Assembly (NCBI GenBank): GCA_020466095.1
Contig: CM035808.1
Coordinates: 44,309,793-44,373,792, forward strand
DNA from: Chlorops oryzae
Lineage: Eukaryota > Arthropoda > Insecta > Diptera > Chloropidae
Direction: 5' to 3'
DNA: 64,000 nucleotides
Shown here in pieces: positions 48,529 to 61,600 of this stretch (position 1 is the first letter of the stretch; every line of letters starts with the position of its first letter). A program made the translations under genes and the position numbers. The notes beneath the pieces are model-generated. The model was not told the DNA's origin and ran no database searches. It was given only the letters and a program-made list of their open reading frames with translations.

Positions 48529-51513
48529 ATAAAACAATTTTAAAACACCAAAATCACGAAGACCTTTACTGTAGACTAATTTTGATATCTCTCTTCAATT
48601 AACCCTTTAATGCCACAATTTTTTTTTTCACTGAAAAGTTCAGATAGACTAATTTCGGGTAGAAAAACATGAATCTGAAATTATTAAGGCTTTTTTTTTG
48701 TTGGTAATTTGTTTGAAACCATTCCGTCTAGAGACGGAGCCAGGAACTAGAGGGTTAACCAACAGCAAGAAACGAAGAAAAGAAAGTCTATTCAGTAGAT
48801 CTGAAGCAAAGAGATTTATTTTTTGATTTTAAAAATAAATCTCACTTGAAAACCGCAATAAAAATTCCTCTTCCTCTCGGAGAGAAATTTTTATTTCATT
48901 GCAAAAATGTTTAATGGTCATAGAGAAACCGAGAATGGTCGCAAATGCACAAATGTTATAGAGCCTTAAAGTTTTTAGGCAGTATATCGAAAAAATAACT
49001 CTCCCACGATAATGGTTCATCGTAGAATAAAACTTAACTACAGTTTGAAATCCAATTGTATGTGCTTTTAGGCAAAATCAAATTGATGGTAAAAATTTGA
49101 CCCATTAAGGGAAAAATAAACGGTCCAAGTGAAAAATTCTGAAAAAACTTTAAATTTTTTTTTACTTTGGAAGCCATTTTGGTATTAAAAGTGTCCAATT
49201 AACACCAAAATTTTGGATTTTATTCAAAATTCTGAATCGATTTCCTTTAATTTGGTATCCCATATGTCTAATAAAGTTTTTGAAAATAAGGTGAGAAAAT
49301 TAAATATCCACTTATTTAAGGTAGTTTTACTGTATCAAATCTAATAAGTTCGACTTCATTGATAGCAGTCGGATAGATGTTCATTTAGAATCTAAATTTT
49401 AGATATTTAATTTTCTCATATTATTTTCCAAGCAGTTGTTCAATACTCGCTTTTCAGTATGGCGAATTTCGAATTGAATTTCATGGTGACGTCCACAAAA
49501 TTTAATCAAAATTGGGTGATAGCTAGCTATCATCAAATCTTTTCGTGGTCAAAATGTAGCTGTACAGCGGGTATCTGGAATAGTTGACTACAAGTTTGAC
49601 AAAATTTACTCTACTCTCTGTGGTCTCCGTAATCTATGTCTTCATTTTAGAATCGCCTGCTCTTTATCACGAAATAGCATCTCTCAAGTTTCGAAATAAA
49701 TTATTCCATCTCATTCGAAATTGAATTCAATTTTATCTTAAATGCCTGCAACACTTTCACTCATTTCGACAGACATTGGATCGCTCTCAGAGGCCTTATC
49801 GTTTAAATCGCTTTTGAAAAGAAACATTAAAAAATTTTGTGTTCTTTTTGGAATTTATTGAATTTTCATTAGCATTGATCCGTTTGAGGGAATAAAACGC
49901 GTTAAATTTATATTTATATTTTTTATTTATATTTATGTGAAACAATAAACGCACGCAACAGTTTGTAGTTTTTTTTTTTTTTGTTGTTTATGCGGCGCGG
50001 CGCATTCCGCTCTGTGAAGAGCCTATAAGCATTTCATGCGTGAAATATTAAAAGATTTCTGTTTAAAATTTCAGAATCTCATATTTCGCTCGTTTTTCCC
50101 CCAATCATTTCATGTTTTTTTATGACTTTTTCACTGATTGCGAGCGTTTTAATGGCTTTCGAAGGTGTTAAATTTCAACAAGTCACAAGAGAGCGAGACG
50201 ACACAATACATTTTTGTGTCCATTGATATGTCATGAATGTAAATGTTTTTTGTGGTTAATTCGAAAATGGATTTATTTTTTATTTTTTTTTATTTTAATT
50301 TTTTTTTCCATAATTAATAAAATGAAGCTATTTATTCCGACAAATAAAATCCAAGGCTTAAAAGACTGTGAATCTGATTCCACTGATATTGAGTTGAAGA
50401 GCGGCTGTAGAGCAATTTTTATTTCTCACTTTATTATTTTGCACTCTTTCTTACACATCCTCTTTATCACTTCCCATTCTCGAATACATAGTGACGGAAA
50501 TGGGGCTTTAGAGGAAATTTTAGATGGAAGCTAAAGACAGTAGCTCGATTCTCTTAACAATATCTCACAGCGAATTAATCACATTCATTTATTAAATTCA
50601 TTGAGAGCAATAAATCTTCGGTGTTCAAAACTTTGTCTTATGGCTTTATTTTTTAGCTTTTTATCTTGAAAGAAAACAATTTTTTTTGTTTTTTTGGAAT
50701 AAATAGAGAATATCGATATATTTGTCACTGTCTTCTTTTGTTCTTCGGTTGGCATTTTATCGATCTCGATCGGAGTTCGGGCCGTTAATCTTGGTTCAAA
50801 AACAAATAAAAGGCCAAATTCACTTCGTGGAGAAGTGTTTATTTTTTGTTTTGGTTTTTTTCTTCTTTTTTTTTTTTAAATAAATAAAGCTCTTTTTTAA
50901 GTCAATAAACTATAAAAGCGTTGTTTACAGAAACTCGAGTCTTATAAACAAAAAAAAATTTGAAATTTCCGTTAGATGGGATTATTCCGAAGAATCATAG
51001 AAAATTGATTTTATTTAATTCGAATTTCAATTCGAGAAGTTTATGAGAATAATAGTAATATATGATCAGCTATGGGCAAAGTTCCACTTCAAGTTTTGCG
51101 CTCTCTCATTTTTGTGTACGTACACATACTATGAACACTTTAACCCATTATGGACCAACTTTTAGTTCGTTGAGATGCCAACTTATGAAGCGAGAGACTC
51201 TGGGTTCAACTCCTATCTGAGGTCGTGGATGTTTGTACCGTTTTTTCTGTTTTTGTTTTTATTTCTTTTTACAATATTCGTGAAATCACAACGGGCCCAT
51301 GGGAGGCCTCATTTTGCCATCCTTATTGGCGGCAGCCTAAAACTCTCTGAAGGATATTTTGAATGGAAATGATTTTGCGCCTTCAAATATCTTTAATTAT
51401 ATTTTTTTGATGTCTTGAGGTGATGACAGTATTCTAGACCATTTTTTAAAATCCGAACTCTTATCATGATTTATGTTTGTTTGGATTTTCAAATTTTTTG
51501 ATTTTCAATTTAA
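48529..51513. other. non-coding stretch
   Basis: No gene supported over 3.0 kb. T-runs near 49971 and 50860. A tRNA-like segment lies at 51150-51225. Confidence 0.45.
51150..51225 (+). mobile_element. possible tRNA-like SINE head
   Basis: tagttcgttgagatgccaac followed at the right distance by a B-box-like gggttcaactcct, then a T-rich tail. A related 'gattgagatgccaact' occurs near 4432. Fold not convincing. Confidence 0.3.
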
Positions 51514-53173
51514 TTATTATCTTGTTATAATTGGTCCGAAATAGGGGTTCAAATGAAACCAGATGAATTTTTTGTGTGAACGATCCGTATATCGGGTTTT
51601 ACTTTAGCTTCAGGGACAATATTGCCTTTCAAACAAATTGAGATGGTTTCTTTTTAATTTACTTTAATTTAATTTAATTTATTTAGTCATAGAAATATAA
51701 AAATTCCTAGGTAGGTCCACTTCATGAGCAATTTTTCCTCAGAATAATTTCTTCAATTCGATTAAATATTAAATTTTCTCTGAAATGAAACCTTTCTATG
51801 ATAGGCTTCGGCTCCATAGATATCTATCTCTTCTTATTTTCCAAACAAAATCACAAAATCCATGTGAGAAGCTTTGGGTACACTAAGGTGTTCATTATTA
51901 CAGTCGAACCAGTCACTATTAATTACGAAATTCTCATCCTAAGTCCAAAGTGTTGTCCTATATCCATCCCTTTCTGCATTGATCCAATTTTAAGATGCTT
52001 AATTGTTGGCATTTGAATGACATCACCTACTGTTGAATACCGACTTCGAATGCCAATTGCTATCAAAGAAGCTATCCGAGGCCACATCATTATATTTAGG
52101 TAGGATTTGTCCTAAACACCGTACAACATATCCTCATCTAAGTTCAACATAAATCACTGAAAATTTTTGCCTTTTTTTTGAACTTAATCATAACTTATGC
52201 CTTTTCCCCCAAAAACTAAGCTAGCAACAGTTTCTTTTAATAAATTGCTTAATGCACTTTCACTTTTCATTTCGTATCGTTGAGAAGGCAATAATGCCTT
52301 CCTTAGACTTGTTGCCAATCGTACAAATATTTCTTGACATCTTAACAGTCTATTAAAGTTCTTCTACATGGTCCTTATACCGTTTTCCGTACGCGTTGTC
52401 TTTCGTTTTGGCAACGAGTCTAACGTCGGCATAACAGAAAGAAAATAATCAAAAAATCCGTCACAAAAACAAAAGTAACTGATGTCAATGATGATAACAC
52501 TATGGAAGATTAATCGTAAGGTTAACATTTTTTGGCATTTTAATAGGTTATCTACGTACAGCATGGGGCTGAGGTTAGCGACACAATATTGCCAGCCAGC
52601 CAGCCAGACAGCCAGCAACAACATTTGACCAAGAAAATTCCGAAATTCGGTCTCCATAACTTTGGCTAATGTCGAAGTCGAAGAAGTTACGTACGCAGGA
52701 CACGAGTTCATTTGATAAGCATCTCACCGGGCGGTAATAAATGCGAGGGACAATTCCAATGGATGTTTCCCAACGTTCAACGGGCAGACTGTCTTATGGT
52801 TGTTGTTATTATCATTGTTATTGTTGCCATTCTTACCGACCGACCATGTCTCGTCTCGTGTGTAGTCAAAATGGTTTAAGGTTATTCACTCTTTTTTCTT
52901 TTTCTTTCCTGTTTGTCATTTTCTTTATTTTTCATTCATTTCTGTGCAACTGCTTTGAATTCTTTGAGGTCTCTTCTTAACATAAGGAAGTAAGGATTCT
53001 TACTTAGCTCTTATGTTTAGCTACTGAGGTTGGGTTCTATATTTTATATATTTTATTTGCTTTTGCTTTGCCTTTGCATTTTCGGGTTGTCCCATAAACG
53101 CTCTAAAAACTCCACAGGATACAATAACATAAAATTGGAGAGTCTTCCCAAAGGAAATTTATTGCCTTCAAAT
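51514..53173 (+). repeat. 1.66-kb direct repeat, copy 1
   Basis: Nearly identical to 54581-56262, from 'ttattatct.gttataattg' to 'ttattgccttcaaat'. Differences include a 65-bp replaced stretch near 51660 and a 27-bp insertion near 52320. Open frames such as 51798-52016 and 52741-52980 recur in both copies only because the DNA is duplicated. No domain is seen. Confidence 0.92.
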
Positions 53174-54074
53174 TTTTATTTTTGGTATATTCTTCGCTCG
53201 TTCATATGTATATTTCAGTTCGAATTGTGAATGTTGGTAAAACTGGCTTAAAAAACATAAAACTTAAATTCTATTTTAAACCTATCTTTAAAGCTAAAAA
53301 CCAATTAAACTTTAAAAATGAACAGAATTTGAACTGAGCCTTTTGTATTGTTTACTATCTGTTTCGCGTATAAGGGACCAGCAATAGTCACTCAACATTC
53401 CTTCATCCCAAAAGCCCTTATAATTTTTTTCAATCCTCTGTAGGTCCTGGTGAATGCGCTCTCCTTGTTCGTCGCTAGTTTCGCCCAAGTTTTCGGGGAA
53501 GAAATCCAAATGTGAGTGGAGAAAAATGTATTTTTAGTGACATCCGAACTCCCATTTTTCGATAATTTTTCAAGAGTCCTCCAACTATTTTTATGTAGTT
53601 GTCGCTTTTTTTATTTCCCAAAAAATTTCCCACAACGTCTTTAAATGATGACCAAGCAGCTGCTTCTATAGGTGACAGATGTTTCGAAAAGTGTTCATCA
53701 CGCATGATTTTTCTGATGTCTGGTCCAATTAAAAACACCTTCTTTAATTTTGGCATAGGAAATTTTCGGAAAAATTTAATCAAATATTGGAAGGCTGGTC
53801 CATCTTGCTGCAGCGCCTTTACGAAATTTTTGAATAGACCCAGCTTGATGTAAAAAGGAGGTAGGAAAATGTTGTTGGGGTTCGACAAGTGGAATGGCGG
53901 AGACACTTTGTTGCCCTGGCGTATATTGAAAGCGAGTCGGCCAATTTTTAGCTTTAAAGATAGGTTTAAAATAGAATTTAAGTTTTATGTTTTTTAAGCC
54001 AGTTTTACCAACATTCACAATTCGAACTGAAATATACATATGAACGAGCGAAGAATATACCAAAAATAAAAATT
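53171..54074. repeat. perfect 130-bp inverted repeat with 644-bp loop
   Basis: 53171-53300 is the exact reverse complement of 53945-54074 over 130 of 130 bases. The left arm starts where direct repeat copy 1 ends. The loop holds a broken gene on the minus strand. A transcript across it would form a long hairpin. Confidence 0.95.
53312..53951 (-). pseudogene. multi-copy arthropod transposon-type protein, fragment with frameshifts
   Basis: Reading the minus strand gives, in order, WPTRFQYTPGQQ, then PPFYIKLGLFKNFVKAL, FLIGPDIRKIMRDE, WSSFKDVVGNFLGN, MSLKIHF, and in another frame SHLDFFPENLGETSDEQGER followed by DYCWSLIRE. I recognise this order of motifs from a protein family found in many copies in arthropod and some other animal genomes, probably from a mobile element; its biochemical role is unknown to me. 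Two breaks are visible: near G4 at 53877-53880 and at A5 at 53522-53526, both homopolymers. The N-terminal part of the family is missing, cut at the edge of the right inverted-repeat arm. It ends at a stop at 53312. Confidence 0.6.
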
Positions 54075-54580
54075 CGTTTTTGTCATTTTCAGCGAAAATC
54101 CTCTTAAAATTAGAACGACGCAACGGATTTTTTTTGTTTTAGGCTCAAAACTTTTTCAATTGATTGTACTTTCATTCAAAGTATTAAGACCTGGAATACC
54201 AGCCTTGGTTCGGAAATTATAACCATTTGAATTTCAAGTTTTTAAACAAAATCGCTAAAATTGGAAATCAGCATCGCGTTTTTTGCCCTATAGCTTCCAA
54301 GTTACTGAATCAATTCCAAATTTGTCTATAAAGGATATGTTGCGTTGTCATTCCTCTTTCTTATGAGTACCAAAAACTTTTGAAATCGGTTAAGGCATAT
54401 AGGGTCTACGACCTCATTATTGACATAGACTATAGGTAAAAATGTCAAAAACCGTTATTTAACGATTTCTCAAAAACTTGACGTGATAGAGAAAAACGGG
54501 TACCAGATTCGGAATCAGCACGAAAAATTCCTATAGGGTCGCTATCCAGTTTCTCTGGTTCAAAACCTTGTATACCTGTG
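54075..54580. other. spacer between inverted repeat and direct repeat copy 2
   Basis: About 500 bp without a gene. It reads like transposon 3' non-coding sequence but no end could be defined. Confidence 0.4.
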
Positions 54581-56262
54581 TTATTATCTAGTTATAATTG
54601 GTCCGAAATAGGGGTTCAAATGAAACCAGATGAATTTTTTGTGCGAACGATCCGTATATCGGGTTTTACTTTAGCTTCAGGGACAATATTGCCTTTCAAA
54701 CAAATTGAGATGGATTCTTTTTAATTTCCTGGGCGAAAAATCAAGCATCGGTTCAAAGAGGGTTAAGAATTTTTATAGATTTTCTTATGAATCTTAATCA
54801 TAAAAATATAAAAATTCCTAGGTAGGTCCACTTCATGAGCAGTTTAGTTTTTCCTCAGAATAATTTCTTCAATTCGATTAAATATTAAATTTTCTCTGAA
54901 ATGAAACCTTTCTATGATAGGCTTCGGCTCCATAGATATCTATCTCTTCTTATTTTCCAAACAAAATCACAAAATCCATGTGAGAAGCTTTGGGTACACT
55001 AAGGTGTTCATTATTACAGTCGAACCAGTCACTATTAATTATGAAATTCTCATCCTAAGTCCAAAGTGTTGTCCTATATCCATCCCTTTCTGCATTGATC
55101 CAATTTTAAGATGCTTAATTGTTGGCATTTGAATGACATCACCTACTGTTGAGTACCGACTTCGAATGCCAATTGCTATCAAAGAAGCTATCCGAGGCCA
55201 CATCATTATATTTATGTAGGATTTGTCCTAAACACCGTACAACATATCCTCATCTAAGTTCAACATAAATCACTGAAAATTTTTGCCAAATGAACTTAAT
55301 CATAACTTATGCCTTTTCCCCCAAAAACTAAGCTAGCAACAGTTTCTTTTAATAAATTGCTTAATGCACTTTCACTTTTCATTTCGTATCGTTGAGAAGG
55401 CAATAATGCCCTCCTTACACTTGTTGTCAATCGTCTATTAAAGCTCTTCTACATGGTCCTTATACCGTTTTCCGTTCGCGTTGTCTTTCGTTTTGGCAAC
55501 GAGTCTAACGTCGGCATAACAGAAAGAAAATAATCCAAAAATCCGTCACAAAAACAAAAGTAACTGATGTCAATGATGATAACACTATGGAAGATTAATC
55601 GTAAGGTTAACATTTTTTGGCATTTTAATAGGTTATCTACGTACAGCATGGGGCTGAGGTTAGCGACACAATATTGCCAGCCAGCCAGCCAGCCAGACAG
55701 CCAGCAACAACATTTGACCAAGAAAATTCCGAAATTCGGTCTCCATAACTTTGGCTAATGTCGAAGTCGAAGAAGTTACGTACGCAGGACACGAGTTCAT
55801 TTGATAAGCATCTCACCGGGCGGTAATAAATGCGAGGGACAATTCCAATGGATGTTTCCCAACGTTCAACGGGCAGACTGTCTTATGGTTGTTGTTATTA
55901 TCATTGTTATTGTTGCCATTCTTACCGACCGACCATGTCTCGTCTCGTGTGTAGTCAAAATGGTTTAAGGTTATTCACTCTTTTTTCTTTTTCTTTCCTG
56001 TTTGTCATTTTCTTTATTTTTCATTCATTTCTGTGCAACTGCTTTGAATTCTTTGAGGTCTCTTCTTAACATAAGGAAGTAAGGATTCTTACTTAGCTCT
56101 TATGTTTAGCTACTGAGGTTGGGTTCTATATTATATATATTTTATTTGCTTTTGCTTTGCCTTTGCATTTTCGGGTTGTCCCATAAACGCTCTAAAAACT
56201 CCACAGGATACAATAACATAAAATTGGAGAGTCTTCCCAAAGGAAATTTATTGCCTTCAAAT
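54581..56262 (+). repeat. 1.66-kb direct repeat, copy 2
   Basis: Partner of 51514-53173 in the same orientation. The sequence after its end (agaaagtgacat) differs from that after copy 1, which is the inverted-repeat arm. Confidence 0.92.
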
Positions 56263-58307
56263 AGAAAGTGACATATGAAGGCGGGACACTTTATTTGGCT
56301 TACTTCATCGATGGACACTGGAAGGAAAAATTTGGCCGCGATGGAACCTGATAGCAATCAATGTGGTGTCGCTCTTTTTTCACAGTGTACGAGTATCTTC
56401 TTTTCAGACGATTCGTGTTTTTTTCTCCATTGATTTGTATGACTGTCCATGTTGATAAACATCATTGTTGTTCCGGACAATCCCCTGAATCCAGTGTGCG
56501 ATACTACCGAAGGCCGTACGAAATCGTTGACATAAATTAAATTCGCAAAATGGGCTCGTTAGTGGACACCAGTGAAGATTTAAATTTATTTATTATACTT
56601 TTTCGCCATAATAGAATAAGCTCAATAACTCTTCTAACTGCGACTGCGACTGCGACTGCGAAGGGAAAAGGAAGTCGAAGGAATCGGATGTAGGAATGTA
56701 TGTGAACACTCGATCAATCGCTGATAAATTCTGTCAATAATCATTATTGTGTAGGCGTTGATATGAGGTCTCACTGTGCAGTTTCTCTCTTCTTTTCATT
56801 GCCGAATGTGGCTGTGACTAATGGGCAGCCTCGAAATAGGGAATGGCGTACATCATGGCATGGCATTTGCGGTTAAGACAAGTAGCAACAAAGTGTCAGA
56901 CGGAAAGGCATTAAAATGCTGAAAACAACCGAACCGTCGTCCAACAATTCGGGTTATGAGATATGAGCTTAGAATCTGAATGTCCCCCCCGTTTGCCGCC
57001 AAATTAGCATTGTCAGTTTATTTGCTGGACGTGTGCGTGTCCATGTGGAGTTTTTTTTTTTTTTTTTGCTTCGTGCATTATTTGTCGTATTCGTGGCCTT
57101 TTTTCAGTTTATTTGGCTTTTTTTCTAATACTTTTTTTTATTTTATTTATTTATTATTATTTTTTTCTTCTTTCCGTTGATGGATAAATAAATAAAGAAT
57201 CGTGTTTCTCTATGAATTTCAATTAATTAACACGCTGCAAAGAGAGATGTGTTTTTTTTTTTTTTGCCTTCTGTTGCTGTCGAGCTCAAGACCATTTCGA
57301 ATGTCAATTTTTTCGATCAACAGCAAATCATATCAAGAAAAAAAGCCATGATTTGGGTTTACAGGCTCTTTTTGATTTTTTTTTTTTTTCATTAAATTCT
57401 GTTAAATATATTTTCACGCGTCAAGATTGACATAAGATTGGTTGAGATTACACGAAACTTGAATATTTTAACGATTAATAGAATTTTTGAGATTTTCTAA
57501 AACTCTTTTTCAACTAATCAGCAGGGTAGGACGGACGGACAACTGATCCATTGAATTGATAATTGAGGACAATATTCCAAAATATTTTGAAATTTTTATG
57601 GACAAGAACTTATTTCGAATTCTTTTCTCTAATGAAGCTTATGAAATTGAATTTTTAATTGGAAAATGAAGCGGAGACCAAAAAAAAAAAAAAAAAAAAC
57701 TCATCAGTGATTCTTAGGTTAACGTAACCTATCTGAAGCTATCGATCTATTCATTCCATTTAAAATGTATAATACTTATTAAAAACTGAACTTTGCACCT
57801 AAGGATATAAGGGAAGAAATGGGTTAACCCAATAGCGCCCGAAATTTACTCTTTTTATATAAAAACTATTAGTTCACTCGATTGACTCCTGGCTTGCATA
57901 AATAAAACTCAAACGAGCAGAAAAACATAGTGTCTGTCTCTCAATAATTTGCTAAAATCCATCTCACTTTTGGAGCGCAAAACGACCGGCATGGAGCGCC
58001 AATTTCTCTTGCCATGGCGATTAATGGGTTAAATTACGTTCCTTCACCACTAACTGAGTCCTTAAAGCATCAATTGTATTTTTTGTTTTAGATACGAAAC
58101 ATTGGTCTACTTTCTAGTTTAGTGGCCTACTTTCATGGGGAGTTTTTAAAATACTTACACTGTCCTCAAAAGTGTCACAACTCAAATTCAAAGTTTTTCC
58201 GACCAAAACGTCCATTATCATCAATCTTCTAAGCGTTTGCTTTTGAATGAAAATATTATTAGAATTTTTTTTTTTAGTTGGATCTCTTTTGAAGAGGAAA
58301 TCAAATA
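56263..58307. other. non-coding stretch
   Basis: No gene supported over 2.0 kb. Contains a (CTGCGA)n run and T-runs at 57050, 57252 and 57379 and an A-run at 57680. Confidence 0.45.
56637..56661 (+). repeat. (CTGCGA)n, four units
   Basis: Four copies of the hexamer ctgcga. Confidence 0.85.
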
Positions 58308-58622
58308 CAGTCGAGTCTGGATAGGGCGAACACCTTGGTGGTGTGAATACATGAACTGAGACTTATAATACGGATTTCGCTGGAGTTATAGGTCTACTAA
58401 TCCTTCATGAGAAAGTCGTTCAAAAATTCATAACGTTGGGACAAAATGTCCTTGGCGAATTTTTTCGGGGAAAAAAAGTTTTTTCTGAACTTACATATAA
58501 ATTTTAGAACAATTTTCAACTATTTGAAGCAAATTAAACAACAAAATTGAGTCTCGATAACGTGAACAGTTTCGATAACATGAACCGGCCTTGCAAAAGT
58601 TATTTCACTCTATCAAGAGTCC
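58308..58622. mobile_element. pogo-like MITE, copy 2
   Basis: TA then CAGTCGAGTCTGGATAGGGC at the left; the right end reversed reads ggactcttgatagagtgaaa. It contains 'tcgataacgtgaacag' and 'aacatgaaccggccttgcaa', shared in style with 44942-45240. The right boundary is approximate. Confidence 0.55.
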
Positions 58623-61600
58623 ATTTTATGTCGATTCTACATTGAACTCTTCCCAAATAGAGATCAGTAGGTATCTTCCTCCTCTTCTGATCCAAGAAAA
58701 TTGTCACTAAATGTCTAAAGGAATCCATTTTTACTCGATTTAATGTTCTTTCTTTTTTTTGTTAAACTTAAAATCCTCAGAATAAAAAAGAAATTCAAAG
58801 TCTGAAGAATTTTTTGATTAGCTTCTTTAAGTGGAAGAGAGAATCGAGATCGCCAATTTCCATGCAATAAGCCTAAGCAACATCCTCAAAACACACACAC
58901 GCACACTCAAACAAAAGGCAACACATACACATACATACCGTCAAGGTGTTATGAGCAGAGATGAAGCAAAGTATTTTCTATTATCCTGTGCGCTTAAAGG
59001 TGGTAACCTTTGTCAAAACTCAATTGCTTGCAAGGATTTAGTGAGCGGAAGCCCACCATGGCACTTCGCATAGTAAAGCCGCCCAACAACAACAACAATA
59101 GGCAGGCCAGCAACAAGCACACACAAAACATTGAAAGGAGATTTTGTCCGAATTTCAAAGTAAAGCTTAACAAGGATTTACCTTAATTGGAAATGGGCTG
59201 GCTAAGAGGATGTATGTGAGTACGGCTCGTTTAACTTTAAATTACAAGGATTAAGCTGAATAAATTGTTCTGCAGGTATTTGGGTATTTGAGCGAAGACA
59301 AAACTACATACCTTACAAAGGTACGACCAGCATTTAGTATGTAGTTGTGTGGATTACCTACAAACATGCATACATTCATGCGTACATACATTCTGAAACC
59401 TAATGCAAAGAGGGTAAAAGTAAATAATAGTTACTGAAATTGCTCTCATCCCGCCACTAATCGCCATCATGCATACATCAGTGGACCACAAAATAAAAAT
59501 AAATTCTACAAAAAATCAAATTTCAAAATTCCGAAACATAAATCAAAATTCTTTATCAAAACTTGACACTTATGCTGGGTTTCCTATATTACAGATATTC
59601 CCGCGCATAAATACCCCACAAATTATTCAACGCATGCAAATATATGGGACTAGTTACAATCAAAAGCGCAGTTTATTGTGAATGGTTCTATATGTTAGCA
59701 TGTGATGAATAAAAATCTATTGGAAACCAGGCATTAAGCTCACTTTCGCTTATTGCAACATCGTCATATGTTGTCCCGATGTTGATGTTGACTCTTCGCG
59801 GTCTCTTCTCGCATGCTGGCGGTGGTTCAACGAGGCAGGGGTCAAAGTTGAGCCACGTTATTTAGTAGTTAATGTTGCAACAATCGAAAGCGAAGATACT
59901 GTATTTATTTAGATAACTTGAAATCCGATTCAAGTGCTGTGGAATAACCATATGTGATACCCCAAAAAAAAAAAAATCTTCCACCGAACAATGAATGACG
60001 AAAGTCGGGAATATTTCTTCTTCTTTCGATTGCCTTAGTTTACCTCAGAGTGATTTTTTTTTTTTCGTAGTTGTTGCTTACAGTGAATGTGTATTGAGAC
60101 AGCGATGGCAACCCACGCACTGCAGGAGGCAAAATGTGCGCATTTTGCCGGTTTCCATATGCGGACTAAACGCTTGACTCTTTGAATGTTATCTTCTCAA
60201 AGCCTCACGACCGACCGGGCTGACTTGTGCCTTTTCAATGTGGTGTTTTTGTTGTTGTTTTTTCGTCCATTCGATTCATATTTTTTTCCACTTTTTTCTG
60301 ACAAATTTTTTTTTTTTTTTGTGGCTTTTTTCCTCTTGGACCATTTGTTGCCGCTGTAACACTCCTCCGTCGTATTGGAATGAATGGCGGCGACTCTCAC
60401 TGTTGGATACAATTGGGTTGGGGCACGCGCGTCCCGTGAATTGTGTTTAGTATGATCCATTGTTTGGCGCTTTAGACGTGCCGATTGTGTAACAATAATA
60501 ATTATGTGCGTGCTGTACTGGACTTACGTTGTTGTTATTGCTTTTGTTGTCCGATGATCAAGCAAACTGTTGCTGGAGGAACTGTTAGCTTGTTAAGTCG
60601 ATTACCAGAGATTATTCGTCTATAAAATCGAAGCAATATTTTCCGATGGCAAACAAGAATAAATACTTAACAATACAGGCTATACAGGGTGCATCACAGA
60701 TCCTATCCGTTAGATTTTAAATATGCCTGAAGAATTGACTGCATACAAATCAGAATCGCCCTGTTTTTCCAATGATGTTCTCTACCCACAATTAAACAAC
60801 TAAGAGAATTCGCTTGAGCGCTTGATATTCAAACAAAGAATAATAATAGAGATTTCAAACGCCTCTTTAGCGAGGTGCTGACCCCAACAAAAAATAAAAA
60901 TATAAAAAAAAATTTATTCAAATGTACTCAGTCCTCGCCACAGCTGGGCGAGATTGTACCGCAATAGAACATTCGAGAAATATTACTTAGTTTAAAAAAA
61001 AATTCTCAAAAATAAAAGAATTGATATCATCAAAATTAAATTCTTATTATTAGCAGAGGGGGAAGCTGCTCATGCAGCGTTGGAAGCCACATAAAAAGAC
61101 GTTTCGAACAAGCTATGGAGGAATCGATTCAACGACCGATCATAATCGAAATCATGATCATCAATTGTCAGTCAATAGGGTTTCGTTTGTCTTATTACTC
61201 GGTTAAGCCCAAAGGGCAAACCACGACAGTCACTCTTTCCCTCTCTTGCAGTGTGTACCACTCTCTCTACTTAGTTCGCCTCAATGCTTTCCGCTGATGA
61301 CGATGAGAATGTTGCGCGTGCGCATAACATGAAGTGTGCGGTTAAAAGGAAAGGTTTAAGTTCGATGCTTTTAGCCGAAACCGCAAATTCATCATTTGAA
61401 TAACCGATTTACAGGGTAACAGTCAATAACGGTTCGATAAAGGCCCCTCTTGCCCGACACTTGTTAAGCGGCAACATCGTCATCGCCATCGCCATCGTCG
61501 TCATCATCATTACCATGATCGTAATTTTCCGAACAATTGGGTGCGGTAAAGAAAATAATAGTAAAATAATTTTTTTTTAAATTTACTTAAATAAAATAAA

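Noticed and set aside
51798..55132. 72-codon frame conserved in two copies (51798-52016 and 54914-55132)
   Set aside because: Conservation is explained by the 1.66-kb DNA duplication, not by selection on a protein.
51514..56262. LTR retrotransposon flanked by 1.66-kb LTRs
   Set aside because: No TG/CA termini, primer-binding site, polypurine tract or gag/pol between the repeats.
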